Shown here: positions 43,666 through 53,465 of the stretch, piece by piece
Numbering within the stretch: the first letter of the stretch is position 1
Layout of the letters: each line of letters starts with the position of its first letter
Assembly: GCF_950295315.1 (NCBI RefSeq)
Contig: NC_080164.1
Span: 9,743,665-9,807,664, forward strand
Length of the DNA stretch: 64,000 nt
Direction of reading: 5' to 3'
DNA from: Erinaceus europaeus
Lineage: Eukaryota > Chordata > Mammalia > Eulipotyphla > Erinaceidae
Notes under the pieces: generated by a model
What the model was told of the DNA's origin: nothing
Seen by the model: the letters and a program-made list of their open reading frames with translations, nothing else
Database searches by the model: none
Position numbers and translations under genes: made by a program

Positions 43666-44097
43666 GGGAGTTCCAGGAAGATGGTGGACTGAGAAGCTGC
43701 TAGCAGCGTGAGCTCTGATCACATCTTCTGGAAACGGTTCCAGATGCCACCAGGATGCTGGCCAGGCTTCCCTGGATTGAAGACCCCACCAATGTGTCCT
43801 GGAGCTCAGCTTCCCCAGAGACACACCTTACTAGGGAAAGAGAGAGGCAGACTGGGAGTATGGACCGACCAGTCAACGCCCATGTTCAGCGGGGAAGCAA
43901 TTACAGAAGCCAGACCTTCTACCTTCTGCAACCCTCAATGACCCTGGGTCCATGCTCCCAGAGGGATAGAGAATGGGAAAGCTATCATGGGAGGGGGTGG
44001 GTTATGGAGATTGGGTGGTGGGAATTGTGTGGAGTTGTACCCCTCCTACCTTATGTTTTTGTTCATTAATCCTTTCTTAAATAAAAAAATTTTTTTT
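43666..44097 (+). mobile_element. Chimeric element: L1-like 5' end joined to L1 3' UTR
   Basis: The first 71 bp (43666-43736) begin GGGAGTTCCAGGAAGATGG and resemble the start of a mammalian L1 5' UTR (the '...CAAGATGG' pattern is established for human L1). At 43737 it changes to the last 360 bp of the long-type L1 3' UTR, exactly after the position where other copies read TTTTCAGCCACCAG. Both ends match an insertion: AAAGTTGA at 43658-43665 and 44098-44105, and an A/T-rich tail. This fits reverse transcription of an L1 RNA spliced from 5' UTR to 3' UTR, or a non-autonomous family of that structure. It contains part of the UTR open frame (43755-44069). Confidence 0.75.
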
Positions 44098-44105
44098 AAA
44101 GTTGA

Positions 44106-44636
44106 AAGGTAAACACAAAGACGGTCTTCTCTGTGAGGCCGTCTCTCCTCCCTGCTCCCTCGATATTATTAAGTTTTACTCTACCCATGGCCTGTGGTGG
44201 TGGTCTCGGCACTGTGTTAGGGAATAAAGGACCCCCAGGGGAGGGGAATGGTGGCAGGGATGACTCTGCACAAAGGAAGGAAGAAAGGAAGAGAGGAGAC
44301 TTCTAGGAGATGCAGAACACCAAAGATGGAGAAGCCAGGGGTGAAATGACTGTCCGCAAGACATTACGGGTGGTTCATCTTGGGGATCTTTGCTTTCTGT
44401 GTAGCCGTAAGTCAAGCCAGTTCATTGAAACATTATGGGAAAGGATATTCTTCTGAGCTTGAAGAACTTGCAGACACCCAAGCGGCTCAGATGGGGCAGG
44501 CAAGATGGCGCCCGTGGACATGTTTCATGGGGCTGGCCTGTAGGAAGGGGTCAGAAGGTGAGCACTGGCTAGGATTCATTTTCTGTCCCTTTCCCTGGTA
44601 AGGTCTGCTAAAAGCAGAGGATTGGAAGTGGGGGCT
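44106..44636. other. Single-copy sequence, no feature recognised
   Basis: No repeat signature. Short open frames only. Confidence 0.45.
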
Positions 44637-45086
44637 TGTTGGGTTGTGTCGTGGGGAGAGAGAAGAGACCAGGGACTCATGGTGGAACAGGAATGCAAAT
44701 CTTTATTCATGCGGACATCCCAGAATTGAGTGTGAGCACAGTGGTTCAGGCCATGTGGAGCTAGCAAAATGGCTGCCTCCCACTATGCCCACCAGCCCTT
44801 CTTCAGGTCGGTTAGTGGAAGAGAAAAGAGCAAAGAGAGCCAAAGCAGAGATAGGAGAGGCTTTTATGGGAGGATTCCGGAAGTGGCAAGTCGGGACGGG
44901 ATTGGCTAGGAAAGGGGGTGGAGAGGGGCAAAAGGCATGTTGGGAAAGTGGAAGCGTCCTTAGCAACTTTTGCAATGGTTTTAACTGAATTAGCAATACC
45001 CTGAGGGGATAACGTGGTGGTGGGGATCTTTCAAGCTCAACAATGATTATGTAAGTAGAGCAGGGGGCTGGCTTTAAGGCCCAACA
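44637..45086 (-). mobile_element. Solo LTR, class II-like, perfect 6-bp duplication
   Basis: A 450-bp element with inverted ends TGTTGGG...CCCAACA and identical flanks GGGGCT at 44631-44636 and 45087-45092. Six-base duplications are typical of class II (ERVK-like) retroviral integration. On the minus strand there is a TATA-like CCCATAAAAGCC, then AATAAAG near 44705 and a short terminal region. The best preserved member of the group here; no internal genes remain. Confidence 0.9.
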
Positions 45087-45092
45087 GGGGCT

Positions 45093-45425
45093 GGGGGAGC
45101 AGGAGGTGTGTCTTTAAGAGGGGGGAGGTATACTGGCTATTGCCAACAGCTCAGCCCACTCTGGCTAAGTTAGAAGATGCCTCAGAAGAGGAAGCATCAC
45201 AAGATATGATGAGACTCACAGAAGCCCCCCTGCCCCCCAGAGGTCCAGAGTCAGACTTGAGTGAGAGCCAAACTCAAGCCACACAGAGAAAACAAAATGG
45301 CACCACAGCAACAGGACAGTCCAGCTCTGACGGTGCTGACTCCATTTCTGCCCCCAAAGTCAGGTGCCCCTGACCCCATGTTTCCGGATAGAGTCGACAT
45401 CTCCACAAGTGGGAAGACGGGAAGA
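45093..45425. other. Single-copy sequence before the minisatellite
   Basis: A plus-strand open frame of 77 codons (45140-45373) is Ser/Glu/Gln-rich with no recognised domain. No splice or poly(A) support. Confidence 0.4.
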
Positions 45426-45455
45426 CTAAGACAGCCCACAGAGCCTGGGGACAGT

Positions 45456-45493
<38 letters not shown>

Positions 45494-45566
45494 GACAGCC
45501 CACAGAGCCTGGGGACAGTGACACACACACACACACTAAGACCAGCCTACAGAGCCTGGGGACAGT

Positions 45567-45600
<34 letters not shown>

Positions 45601-45829
45601 GACCAGCTCACAGAGCCTGGGGACAGTGATGCACACACACACACACACTAAGACCAGCCCACAGAGCCTGGGGACAGTGACACACACACACACACACACT
45701 AAGACCAGCCCACAGAGCCTGGGGACAGTCACACACACACACACACACACACTAAGACCAGCCCATAGAGCCTGGGGACATTGACACATACACACACACT
45801 AAGACCAGCCCACAGAGCCTGGGTACAGT

Positions 45830-45873
<44 letters not shown>

Positions 45874-45899
45874 GACCAGCCCACAGAGCCTGGGGACAG

Positions 45900-45953
<54 letters not shown>
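45426..45953 (+). repeat. Minisatellite of (CA)n-bearing units
   Basis: Nine units start CTAAGAC at about 45426, 45490, 45536, 45597, 45648, 45699, 45751, 45798 and 45870. Each has a constant 'cacagagcctggggacagtg' block followed by its own (CA)n run of different length, so units range from 46 to over 80 bp. The first two units have TAAGACAG and later ones TAAGACCAG. Confidence 0.95.
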
Positions 45954-45954
<1 letters not shown>

Positions 45955-46194
45955 AGAAGGCAGGGGTGTGGTGACAGGGTGGAGGGCGCAGGCCCAGAGT
46001 AATCCTTAAGGTGGGGAATTCTCCAGAATTGTGTGTGAAAGCCGTTGAAAGAACACAGACATGACAAATAACCTGTTGCTGGAAGTTGAAATTGGGTAAT
46101 GGTGGGAGGCCTGGCTTATGATGAAATCTGTGTACTACGCTCTGAGCCATCTCCTGGTCCCCAGTAACTGTCTTTTTTGTTTGTGTGTTTGTTT
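45954..46194. other. Unassigned sequence
   Basis: No recognised feature. The end ('gagccatctcctggtcccc') resembles the head of a reverse SINE. Confidence 0.35.
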
Positions 46195-46400
46195 TCTTTA
46201 TTGAGGGGTTAATGCAGTGCAGTCACTGACATATGCATACAGTTTCATTATGGACCAGGCCCACAAGGTTTTTTTCCTTCTCTTCCTTGCCCCCTCTCTC
46301 CCCAGAGTCCTTTTCTCTGGTGCAATACACCATGTCCAGTCTGTTTCACTCTGTGCTCTCTCCCCGTTGTTCCTACCTTCTTAAGTACCGCCTCTAAGAA
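46195..46400 (-). mobile_element. Possible old LINE 3' end
   Basis: 'ctttattgaggggttaatgc', 'cagtcactgacatatgcata' and 'ttcattatggaccaggccca'. Related stretches occur at 13.95 kb and 53.96 kb. Reads as a reverse 3' terminus with an AATAAAG signal. Family unknown to me. Confidence 0.45.
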
Positions 46401-46413
46401 ATGAGATCAGTGT

Positions 46414-46738
46414 CTTTTTTTTTTTTTTTTTTTGTCTCCAGGGTTATCACAGGAGCTCGCTGCCTGCACTATGAATCCGCTGCTCCTGGAGGCCATTTTT
46501 ACCTTTATGTTGCCCTCATTTATTGTTGTTGTTATCGCTGTCATTGTTGCATAGGACAGAGAGAAATTGAGAGAAGAGGGGAAGACAGAGAGGGGGAGAG
46601 AAAGACACCTGCAGACCTGCTTCACTGCTTCTAAAGCGGTCCCCCCACCCCCCGCAGGTGGGGAGCCGGGGTCTCAAACCGGGGTCCTTGTACTCCGCAC
46701 CATGTGCATTTAACCCTCTGTGCTACCACCCGGCTCCC
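46414..46738 (-). mobile_element. tRNA-derived SINE, family B
   Basis: T-run, 'ctccagggttatcacaggag', TTGCATAGGACAGAG, core, CTCAAACCGGGGTCC and the 5' end CTACCACCCGGCTCCC. Flanked by AGTGTC at about 46408 and 46740. Confidence 0.95.
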
Positions 46739-46746
46739 AAGTGTCT

Positions 46747-47081
46747 TTTTTTTTTTTTTGCCTCCAGGGTTATTGCTGGGGCTCAGTACCTGCACCATAA
46801 ATCCACTGCTCCTGGAGGCCATTTTTCCCCCTTTTGTTGCCCTTGTTGTGGTTATTATTATGGTTATTGTTGATGCCGTTCATTATTGACTAGGACAGAG
46901 AGAAATGGAGAGAGGAGGGGAAGACAGAGGGGGAGAGAAAGACACCTGCAGACCTGCTTCACCACCTGTGAAGCGACTCCCCTGCAGGTGGGGAGCTGGG
47001 GGCTCAAATCGGGATCCTTACGCCGGTCCTTGTGCTTTGCACCACGGGCGCTTAACCTGCTGCGCTACCGCCCGATCCCCT
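46747..47081 (-). mobile_element. tRNA-derived SINE, family B, at the same target
   Basis: T-run, 'ctccagggttattgctgggg', CTCCTGGAGGCCATTTTTCC, CACCACCTGTGAAGCG core, 'gctcaaatcgggatccttac' and CTACCGCCCGATCCCC. AAGTGTC before its tail (46739-46745) and after its head (about 47084-47090) makes the duplication. Confidence 0.95.
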
Positions 47082-47154
47082 CAAGTGTCATTTTTTAATG
47101 ACAACCAAAGAGCATTAAAACTTCTAGAAAGCAGTGAAGAAAACTTAACCCCAG

Positions 47155-47449
47155 GGGGATGGGCGGTGGCACACTCCGTTAAACGCACATAGTACTAAGC
47201 ACAAGGACCTGTGCAAGGATCCAGGTTCGAGCCCTCTCTACCCACCTGCAGTGGGAGACACTTCATGAGTGGTGAAGCAAGTCTGCAGGTGTCTTTCTTT
47301 GTCTCTCTCCCTTGATCTCTTCCTCCCCCTCTCAATTTCTCTCTGTCCTATCCAATAAAATGGGGGGGGGGGGACAAAATGGCCTCCAGGAGCAGTTGAT
47401 TCATAGTGCCAGCACCAAGCCCCAGCACAACCCTAGAAGCAAAAGAAGG
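47155..47449 (+). mobile_element. SINE, family B-like, short-linker form
   Basis: 'gatgggcggtggcacactcc' head, AGGTTCGAGCCCTCTC B box, core, TCCTATCCAATAAAATGG, G-run, 'ctccaggagcagttgattca' module and an AAGAAGG tail. Confidence 0.92.
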
Positions 47450-48329
47450 AGGAAGAGGAGGAGGAAATGAAGGAGGAGAAGAAAACCTCACCCAAGTCCG
47501 CCTTTCCTTGAGGCATTACTGTCCTCTTGAGTTCAGAGAAAGACAGAGACTTGGAGGAGTAGGGAGAGGAGGGCAGGTCACCTTCCAGAATGCAGAAAGA
47601 GTTCAGGGCTTCAAAGGAAACGACTAGAAAAGAAGGAGCAGTCATCAGGAACCTGGGTGTGGCCACATTCTCACCCCAAGCCAATCTGTAGCAAATGCCT
47701 GACTCGAGACACAAGACCCAGAGCGTCCCCAGGCCACCCTGGATCAGGACTGGGTGCTGGCTGCCTCTCCCTCTCAGCTGCACCCCCAGCCCCACCCCAG
47801 GGCTGAGACGGACAGGACGGGGGCTGAGCAGATGCCATCTTCGGGATTCCAGGGATGTGGTGCCCTGGGCCAGGCTGCGGAGGCCTTGGGGCCTGGCATG
47901 GGACAAACAGAGCCACCCTGAGACGCGGGGGCAACCAGATGAACTCATTCTTTCCTGGGCCCGGCAGCACTCTGATCATAAAACCCAAATGCTGAGCAAG
48001 TGGCTCCTGGTTTCTCTGGGGCAATAGTTGGGAGCGGGTTTCAGCAGAGCTGCTCCAGCTTCTGGCTCAGGGCTTTGCTGCCTCTCCCCTCCATGCCTTC
48101 TCCAGGGACCAGGGAGGCTCAGCAAGACAGCAAAGGCACACCTCCTCTCAGAGGGCCTAGCAGGTGTGCCCCTTCCTCAGAGAGGCCCTATCCGAGAGAC
48201 CCAGTGCCCGAAAACCTACACCAGTGTGCTCTCCATGCTCTCCAGCCCTTGAGTTTCAGACAAAGCCAGCCAGCAAGATTGTACGTTGCAGGCGGCAGCA
48301 CTCCTGGAGTCCTCTGGACTCTGAAATTG
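47450..48329. other. Single-copy GC-rich sequence, no feature recognised
   Basis: Overlapping open frames of 110-171 codons on both strands without a domain. Confidence 0.45.
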
Positions 48330-48428
48330 CTTCCTTTGACAGATGGGGAAACTGAGGCCTGGAAATAGGGAGGAAGCTGAGTGAGGTTGTGGTGGCAGAG
48401 CTGGGGCTTGGCTCAGACACCTGGACAC
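48330..48428 (-). mobile_element. MIR (ancient mammalian SINE)
   Basis: 'gacagatggggaaactgagg', then 'gtggcagagctggggcttgg', the reverse of the MIR core. Confidence 0.75.
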
Positions 48429-48497
48429 CGTGTGAGACAAGCAGGGGTTAACTGTTAAAGAGAAAAGCAAAGGTTCACTTCCTAGTTAAAGAAAAAT

Positions 48498-48740
48498 GCA
48501 GGGGCTGGGTGGCGGCCCACCTGGTTGAAGACATATGTTACAGTGAGCAAGGACCTGGGTTTGAGCCCCCGGGCACCACCTGTAGGGGAAAGTTTTGCAA
48601 GTGGTGAAGCAGGGCTGTAGGTGTCTCTCTGTCTCTCTCCCTCTCTATCTCAGTCTTTCCTCTCCATTTCTAACTTTCTCTATAAATACAGATAATTTAA
48701 AAATAAATACTAAATAAATACAGATAATTTAAAAAGAAAG
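48498..48740 (+). mobile_element. tRNA-derived SINE, family A, tail duplicated
   Basis: GGGGCTGGGTGGCGGCCCACC head, 'gggtttgagcccccgg' B box and 'ccacctgtaggggaaagt' core. AATACAGATAATTTAAAAA occurs twice at its end. Confidence 0.92.
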
Positions 48741-48749
48741 AAAAATGCA

Positions 48750-48867
48750 GTTGGGATGGAGGTAGATAGCATAACGGTTATGCAACTAGACTCCAATGTC
48801 TCAGGTTCAATCCCCCATACCACCATGAGCCAGAGCTGAGCAGTGCTCTGGTAAAAAAAAAAAAAAA

Positions 48868-48909
<42 letters not shown>

Positions 48910-48910
48910 A
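48750..48910 (+). mobile_element. SINE, family C, with A-run and (GA)n
   Basis: 'agcataacggttatgcaac' head, CAGGTTCAATCCCCC B box, GCTGAGCAGTGCTCTGG, then an A-run and a (GA)n tract. Confidence 0.93.
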
Positions 48911-49104
48911 GAAAAGAAATGAAATGAAAAGAAAAGAAAGAAGGAGTGGAAGAAATAAAGAAAAGGAAAAAAATGGAGGTGTTTGCCATCTTCCCCCTTC
49001 TCCCAGCACAGACAGGGCTTCCTCCTGTTGTCATCCAAGTGGCCTTAGACTCTGTGTCTTCTGCCCAAGAGTCTGCTGATAACTCAAACAAGTTGTACTC
49101 TCTG

Positions 49105-50354
49105 GGTGGTTTTTTTTTTTATTTATTTAAGAAAGGATTAATTAACAAAACCATAGGGTAGGAGGGGTACAACTCCACACAATTCCCACCACCCAATCTC
49201 CATATCCCACCCCCTCCCCTGATAGCTTTCCCATTCTCTATCCCTCTGGGAGCATGGACCCAGGGTCATTGTGGGATGCGGAAGGTAGAAGGTCTGGCTT
49301 CTGTAATTGCTTCCCCGCTGAACATGGGCGTTGACTGGTCGGCCCATACTCCCAGTCTGCCTCTCTCTTTCCCTAGTAGGGTGGGTCTCTGGGGAAGTGG
49401 AGCTCCAGGACACATTGGTGGGGTCTTCAATCCAGGGAAGCCTGGCCGGCATCCTGATGGCATCTGGAACCTGGTGACTGAAAAGAAGGTTAACATACGA
49501 AGCCAAACAAGTTGTTGAGCAATCATGGACCCAAAGCTTGGAAAAGTGGAGAGGAAGTGTTAGGGAGATACTCACTGCAAACTCTAGTGTACTTCTGCTT
49601 TCAGGTATATATTTTGCACTAGTTTATGGATACATGTGAGCATATGCTCTCCCTCTCACAGAAACTGGTGTATGTCTAGGTTTTGGGACTTTGTTAGAAA
49701 GTGAACCACCTGAGATGAAATTAGAGTATACTATGAAAGGAAAGGTCTCACCTGAGTGATGAAGCTGAAGGGTTGTCATTCCACACGTGAAGTCTCTGGA
49801 CACAGTCTGAAGTGAAGCATGTTGAGGTGGCAATCGTTGCGTTGATTAGGTTGCGATCGGCAGATGCAATATTATTTGGTATGGATTGGGAGAGGCATAC
49901 GGGAAAGTGGGCCCTATCCAAGGGTTCCAGGACTGGGGGAAGTAGAGGCTCTATAGTGGAGATGTGAGGTTCCTGCTGTCTTAGGGTTCCAAAAGACAAT
50001 CGATAGTTACTGTTATCATCACATTATTTGGTAATTGGGTTAACTTTGAAAAGTCCTTTTGTTAGGGTTTGCTGTACAGTACCCAGTATCTTGTATATTA
50101 TAGCTGTGCTATTGGTTGCTACTCTGGGTGCTTTTATTATTATTATTTTATTTATTTATTAGATAGAGACAGCCAGAAATCAAGAGGTGAGGGGAAGATA
50201 GAGAGGGTGAGAGAGAGAGAGGGAGAGAGAGATCGTCAGCCCTAATCCACCATTCACAAAGCTTCCCCCTTGCAGGTAGGAACCAGGGGCTTGGATCTAG
50301 GTTACTGTACATTGTAACATGTGCACTCAACCAAGTGTGCTACCATTCGACCCC
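49105..50354 (-). mobile_element. L1 3' UTR plus SINE composite with 18-bp duplication
   Basis: Identical flanks AACAAGTTGTACTCTCTG (49087-49104 and 50355-50372) enclose an L1 long-type 3' UTR (tail 49105-49140, body to about 50125) and then a family A SINE that ends exactly at the right-hand flank. Compared with the 5-7 kb copy, the UTR lacks about 790 bp at 49565. The UTR open frame is intact here (49575-49138, 145 codons). Confidence 0.85.
50130..50354 (-). mobile_element. tRNA-derived SINE, family A, at the 5' end of an L1 insertion
   Basis: TTTATTATTATTATTTTATT tail, 'cagccagaaatcaagagg', core, 'gcttggatctaggttactgt' and 'caaccaagtgtgctaccatt'. Its head touches the outer target-site duplication of the composite. 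Confidence 0.9.
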
Positions 50355-50372
50355 AACAAGTTGTACTCTCTG

Positions 50373-50864
50373 TGTACACAAAAGAAGTCACCTGTGAAGC
50401 TGGTTGCTGAATGACTATGAGAAGATTGATGACTGTGCAAAGGGGCAGCACCATTGTGCTTGGGGCCCAGTATCCTGTGCACACAGTCTGGCTGGGTCTG
50501 CCAGCAGAAAAATAAACAAACAAAAAAACAGCTTCCTGCATGAGAATCCTCTAACAGGTGTTCTTCTTTGTCCCTCAGCCTCTGAGAAGCAGGGGAGGGA
50601 GTCACAGAGAGCAGAGGACCCAAGAGGAGCACAGAGGCCCACCTCCTCCAAGAGCACCGCCCCCGCCCCCACCCTACTTCAGATGCCAGTGAACTGAGGC
50701 ACCAAGCCTCCTTTTCCTTTCATTTCTCTGCCTTTGTAAGAGAGGGAGTTCTACTCCATGTGAGGGGACATTCCCCTACCGTCTGGCTTCTGTGAGAACT
50801 TAGGGATAGTCCCAAAAGGGACATTGTCAAATCATGGTGGTTTTATGATCCAAGATGTCCAGGA
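50373..50864. other. Single-copy sequence, no feature recognised
   Basis: Plus- and minus-strand open frames of 85-100 codons overlap and have no domain. Confidence 0.45.
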
Positions 50865-51000
50865 GCAGCCCGGGGAATAGGCCCAGTGGATACAGTACTG
50901 GACTCTTGAGCATGAGGGCCCCAGTTCGATTCCTGGCATAGCATATGCCAGAGAGAGGCTCTGGTCTTCTCTCTCTCTCTCATCAATACACAAATGAATA
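50865..51000 (+). mobile_element. Old tRNA-like SINE
   Basis: 'aataggcccagtggatacag', CCCCAGTTCGATTCCTGGC (clear B box), CT-rich end. Confidence 0.65.
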
Positions 51001-51002
51001 GG

Positions 51003-51185
51003 GCAGGGAGTCAGCCCCTTGGTGAAGCAAAAGCCATCCATGACCAAGGAACCAAAGGTCTCAGGCTTAACCCCCCAGCACCACCACCTCAGCACGGCTC
51101 AGGTCTCTCTCTTTGCATCTTTATCTCAGTATCTCTCATTCATTCAAAAGTAAATAAATAAATATTTTCTTTAAAAAATAATAAA
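51003..51185 (+). mobile_element. SINE, family C-like
   Basis: 'aaggtctcaggcttaacccc', 'cagcaccaccacctcagcac', CT-rich stretch, AAGTAAATAAATAAAT tail. Confidence 0.65.
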
Positions 51186-51388
51186 TATCTGTTCGAGCAC
51201 CAGCTCCCCACCTGCAGGAGAGTTGCTTCACAGGCAGTGAAGCAGGTCTGCAGGTGTCTGTCTTTCTCTCCCCCTCTCTGTCTTCCCCTCCTCTCTCCAT
51301 TTCTCTCTGTCCTGTCCAATAATGATGACATCAGTAATAACAACAACAATAAAACAACAAGGGCAAAAAAAGGGAATAAATAAATATT
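51186..51388 (+). mobile_element. tRNA-derived SINE, family B, 5'-truncated
   Basis: Starts at the B box (CTGTTCGAGCACC), then core, TCCTGTCCAATAATG, AAC/AAT repeats, GGGCAAAAAAAGGG and AATAAATAAATA tail. Confidence 0.9.
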
Positions 51389-51844
51389 AAGTCCTCTTGA
51401 TTGATTGATCCACTGAGCATTAAGTAGTGGCCATCCCTATCTTTTTAAATTTTATTTATTTTTAAGTCTATCATGTCAGATATGAGAATAGCTGTTCCTG
51501 CCCTTTTTGGGGGGGCCATTGGCTTGTATGATAGTTCTCCATCCTTTCACTTTGAGCCTGTGTCTGTCTTGTTGAGTTAGGTGTGTTTCCTGTAGACATT
51601 GTTGGGTTGTGTTTTCTGATCCATCTTCCTACTCTGTGCCTTTTAATAGGTGAATTCAGACCATTGACATTTATTGATATCAAAGATTAAAGATATTTTG
51701 ATGACATTCTTGTAGATTTTTAGAGTGTTCTGATAGATGGCCTATTTATGGTGGTCTGACTGTTTATGGGAGACCTTTCAGAACTTCTTTCAGGGAAGGC
51801 TTCGTGGTAGTTGATTCTTTCAACTTTTGCTTGTCTGAGAAGGT

Positions 51845-52143
51845 GTTTTTTTTTTTCTTTTTTTTATATTTATTTTATTTATTTATTCCCTTTTGTTGCC
51901 CTTGTTGTTTTATTGTTGTAGTTATTATTGTTGTTGTTGTTGTTGGATAGGACAGAGAGAAATGGAGAGAGGAGGGGAAGACAGGGAGGAGGAGAGAAAG
52001 ATAGACACCTGCAGACCTGCTTCACCGCCTGTGAAGCGACTCCCCTGCAGGTGGGGAGCCGGGGTTCGAACCGGGATCCTTATGCTGGTCCTTGTGCTTT
52101 GCGCCACCCGCGCTTAACCCGCTGCACTACAGCCCGACTCCCC
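51845..52143 (-). mobile_element. tRNA-derived SINE, family B, inside L1
   Basis: T-rich tail, TTGTTGCCCTTGTTG, TTGGATAGGACAGAG, core, GGTTCGAACCGGGATCC and CTACAGCCCGACTCCC. Flanked by CTGAGAAGGT at 51835-51844 and 52144-52153. Confidence 0.95.
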
Positions 52144-52153
52144 CTGAGAAGGT

Positions 52154-53080
52154 TTTTTATGCCTCCATCTAGTCTGAATGACAGTCTAGCAGGATACAGT
52201 AGTCTTGGTTGAAAGCCTTTCTCATTGAGGACTTGATACATATCTTGCCATTCTCTTCTGGCCTGTAGTGTTTGTGTGGAGAAGTCTGCTACTAATCTCA
52301 TGGTTTTTCCTCTGTAGGTGACTCTTTGTTTTTCTCTTGCATCCTTCAGGATCCTTTCTTTATCCTTATTCCTTTCCATTTTAAATATGATGTGTCTTGG
52401 TGTCTTTAAGTTTGGGTTAATTCTGTTTGGGACCCTCTGGGCTTCTTGAACCTTTATGTTTTTGATGTTGTCTAGACTAAGAGAAGTTCTCAGCTATTAT
52501 GTCCTGAAGAATGTTTTCTTCCCCTCCCTCTATTTCTTCCTCCGGTAAACCAATAATGCATATATTATTTCTTTTGAAGTCATCCTATAGGTCTCTGTTG
52601 TTGTTTTCAGTATCTCTTAATCTCTTTTTAAAATCTCTTACTTCTTTTTTAGTTGTCTCTAATTCATCTTCAATCTTACTAATTCTGTCTTCAGCCTCAT
52701 TTATTCTATTCTCTCTCCCCTCTACTGTTTTCTGAAGTTCATCTATTTTGTTACCCTGTTCTGTTAGTTTTGCTTGTTCAGCTGGTTGTGTTCTTAGCTC
52801 AGCTATTTCAGCTTTCAGCTCTCTAATGACCTTGAGATAATTAGTGTTTTCTTCCAGAGTCTCATTTGTTGTTTCCGCATTTCTAATGACAATTCTTTCA
52901 AACTCTTTACTCACTCCTGTGATTATTTCCTTAACTAGTGTTTGGATATTGACTTCATTATTTTGTGCTTCATCCTTTGGGGGGGGCTTTTAGCTGGATT
53001 CTTGTCCTGATTCATTTCTCCAATATTTTATCTTGTTGCTTTAACCATTTTATATAGTATGTTATGAGGTCCCTCTCTCA
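52154..53080 (-). pseudogene. L1 ORF1 pseudogene
   Basis: A coiled coil of about 109 residues (52914-52585, heptad-rich, RISKIEDELETTKKEVRDFK) is followed, after frame breaks, by the C-terminal domain (52379 onward: SKDKERIL-like, YRGKTMRLVADFS, GFQPRLLYPARLSFR). The start is not clear. The protein would be the L1 RNA chaperone; this copy is broken. Confidence 0.85.
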
Positions 53081-53324
53081 GTACTTTTCAAATTACTGAC
53101 CACTCTTGCCTGGATTGACTTGTGTCTACGTAAGGTAATTAAAGGGTTCACAGTTGTGGAAATTGACAGTTGTTTCAATATTATTTTAATCCCTGAGTTG
53201 GAGCTCAGTGGCTTAAAAGCCTCTTTTGTTCTTCTTCTTCCCTGTAGGCTATGGGAGCCTGAGGGCTTTTAAACTGTAGGTAGGCTTCTTAGCCTAATCA
53301 CTGACTCCTGACCAAGAGATAAAG

Positions 53325-53465
53325 CAGGGTGGGGGAGAGATAGTATGCAAAGAGACTATGCAAAGGTTATGCAAAGAGACTCTCACACCCCAAGGATCCA
53401 AAGCTCTGGGCTCAATTCAGCTTCTCTGCCAAGCTGGGCAGCACTGCGGAGCCCTGTGAGTTTCT
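53325..53465 (+). mobile_element. SINE, family C, with local duplication
   Basis: TATGCAAAGAGACT appears twice (53345 and about 53371), then 'gggctcaattcagcttctct' and 'gggcagcactgcggagccc'. Confidence 0.7.

Noticed and set aside
45426..45953. CRISPR-like array of repeats and spacers
   Set aside because: The 'spacers' are CA runs; the host is a mammal and this is a minisatellite.
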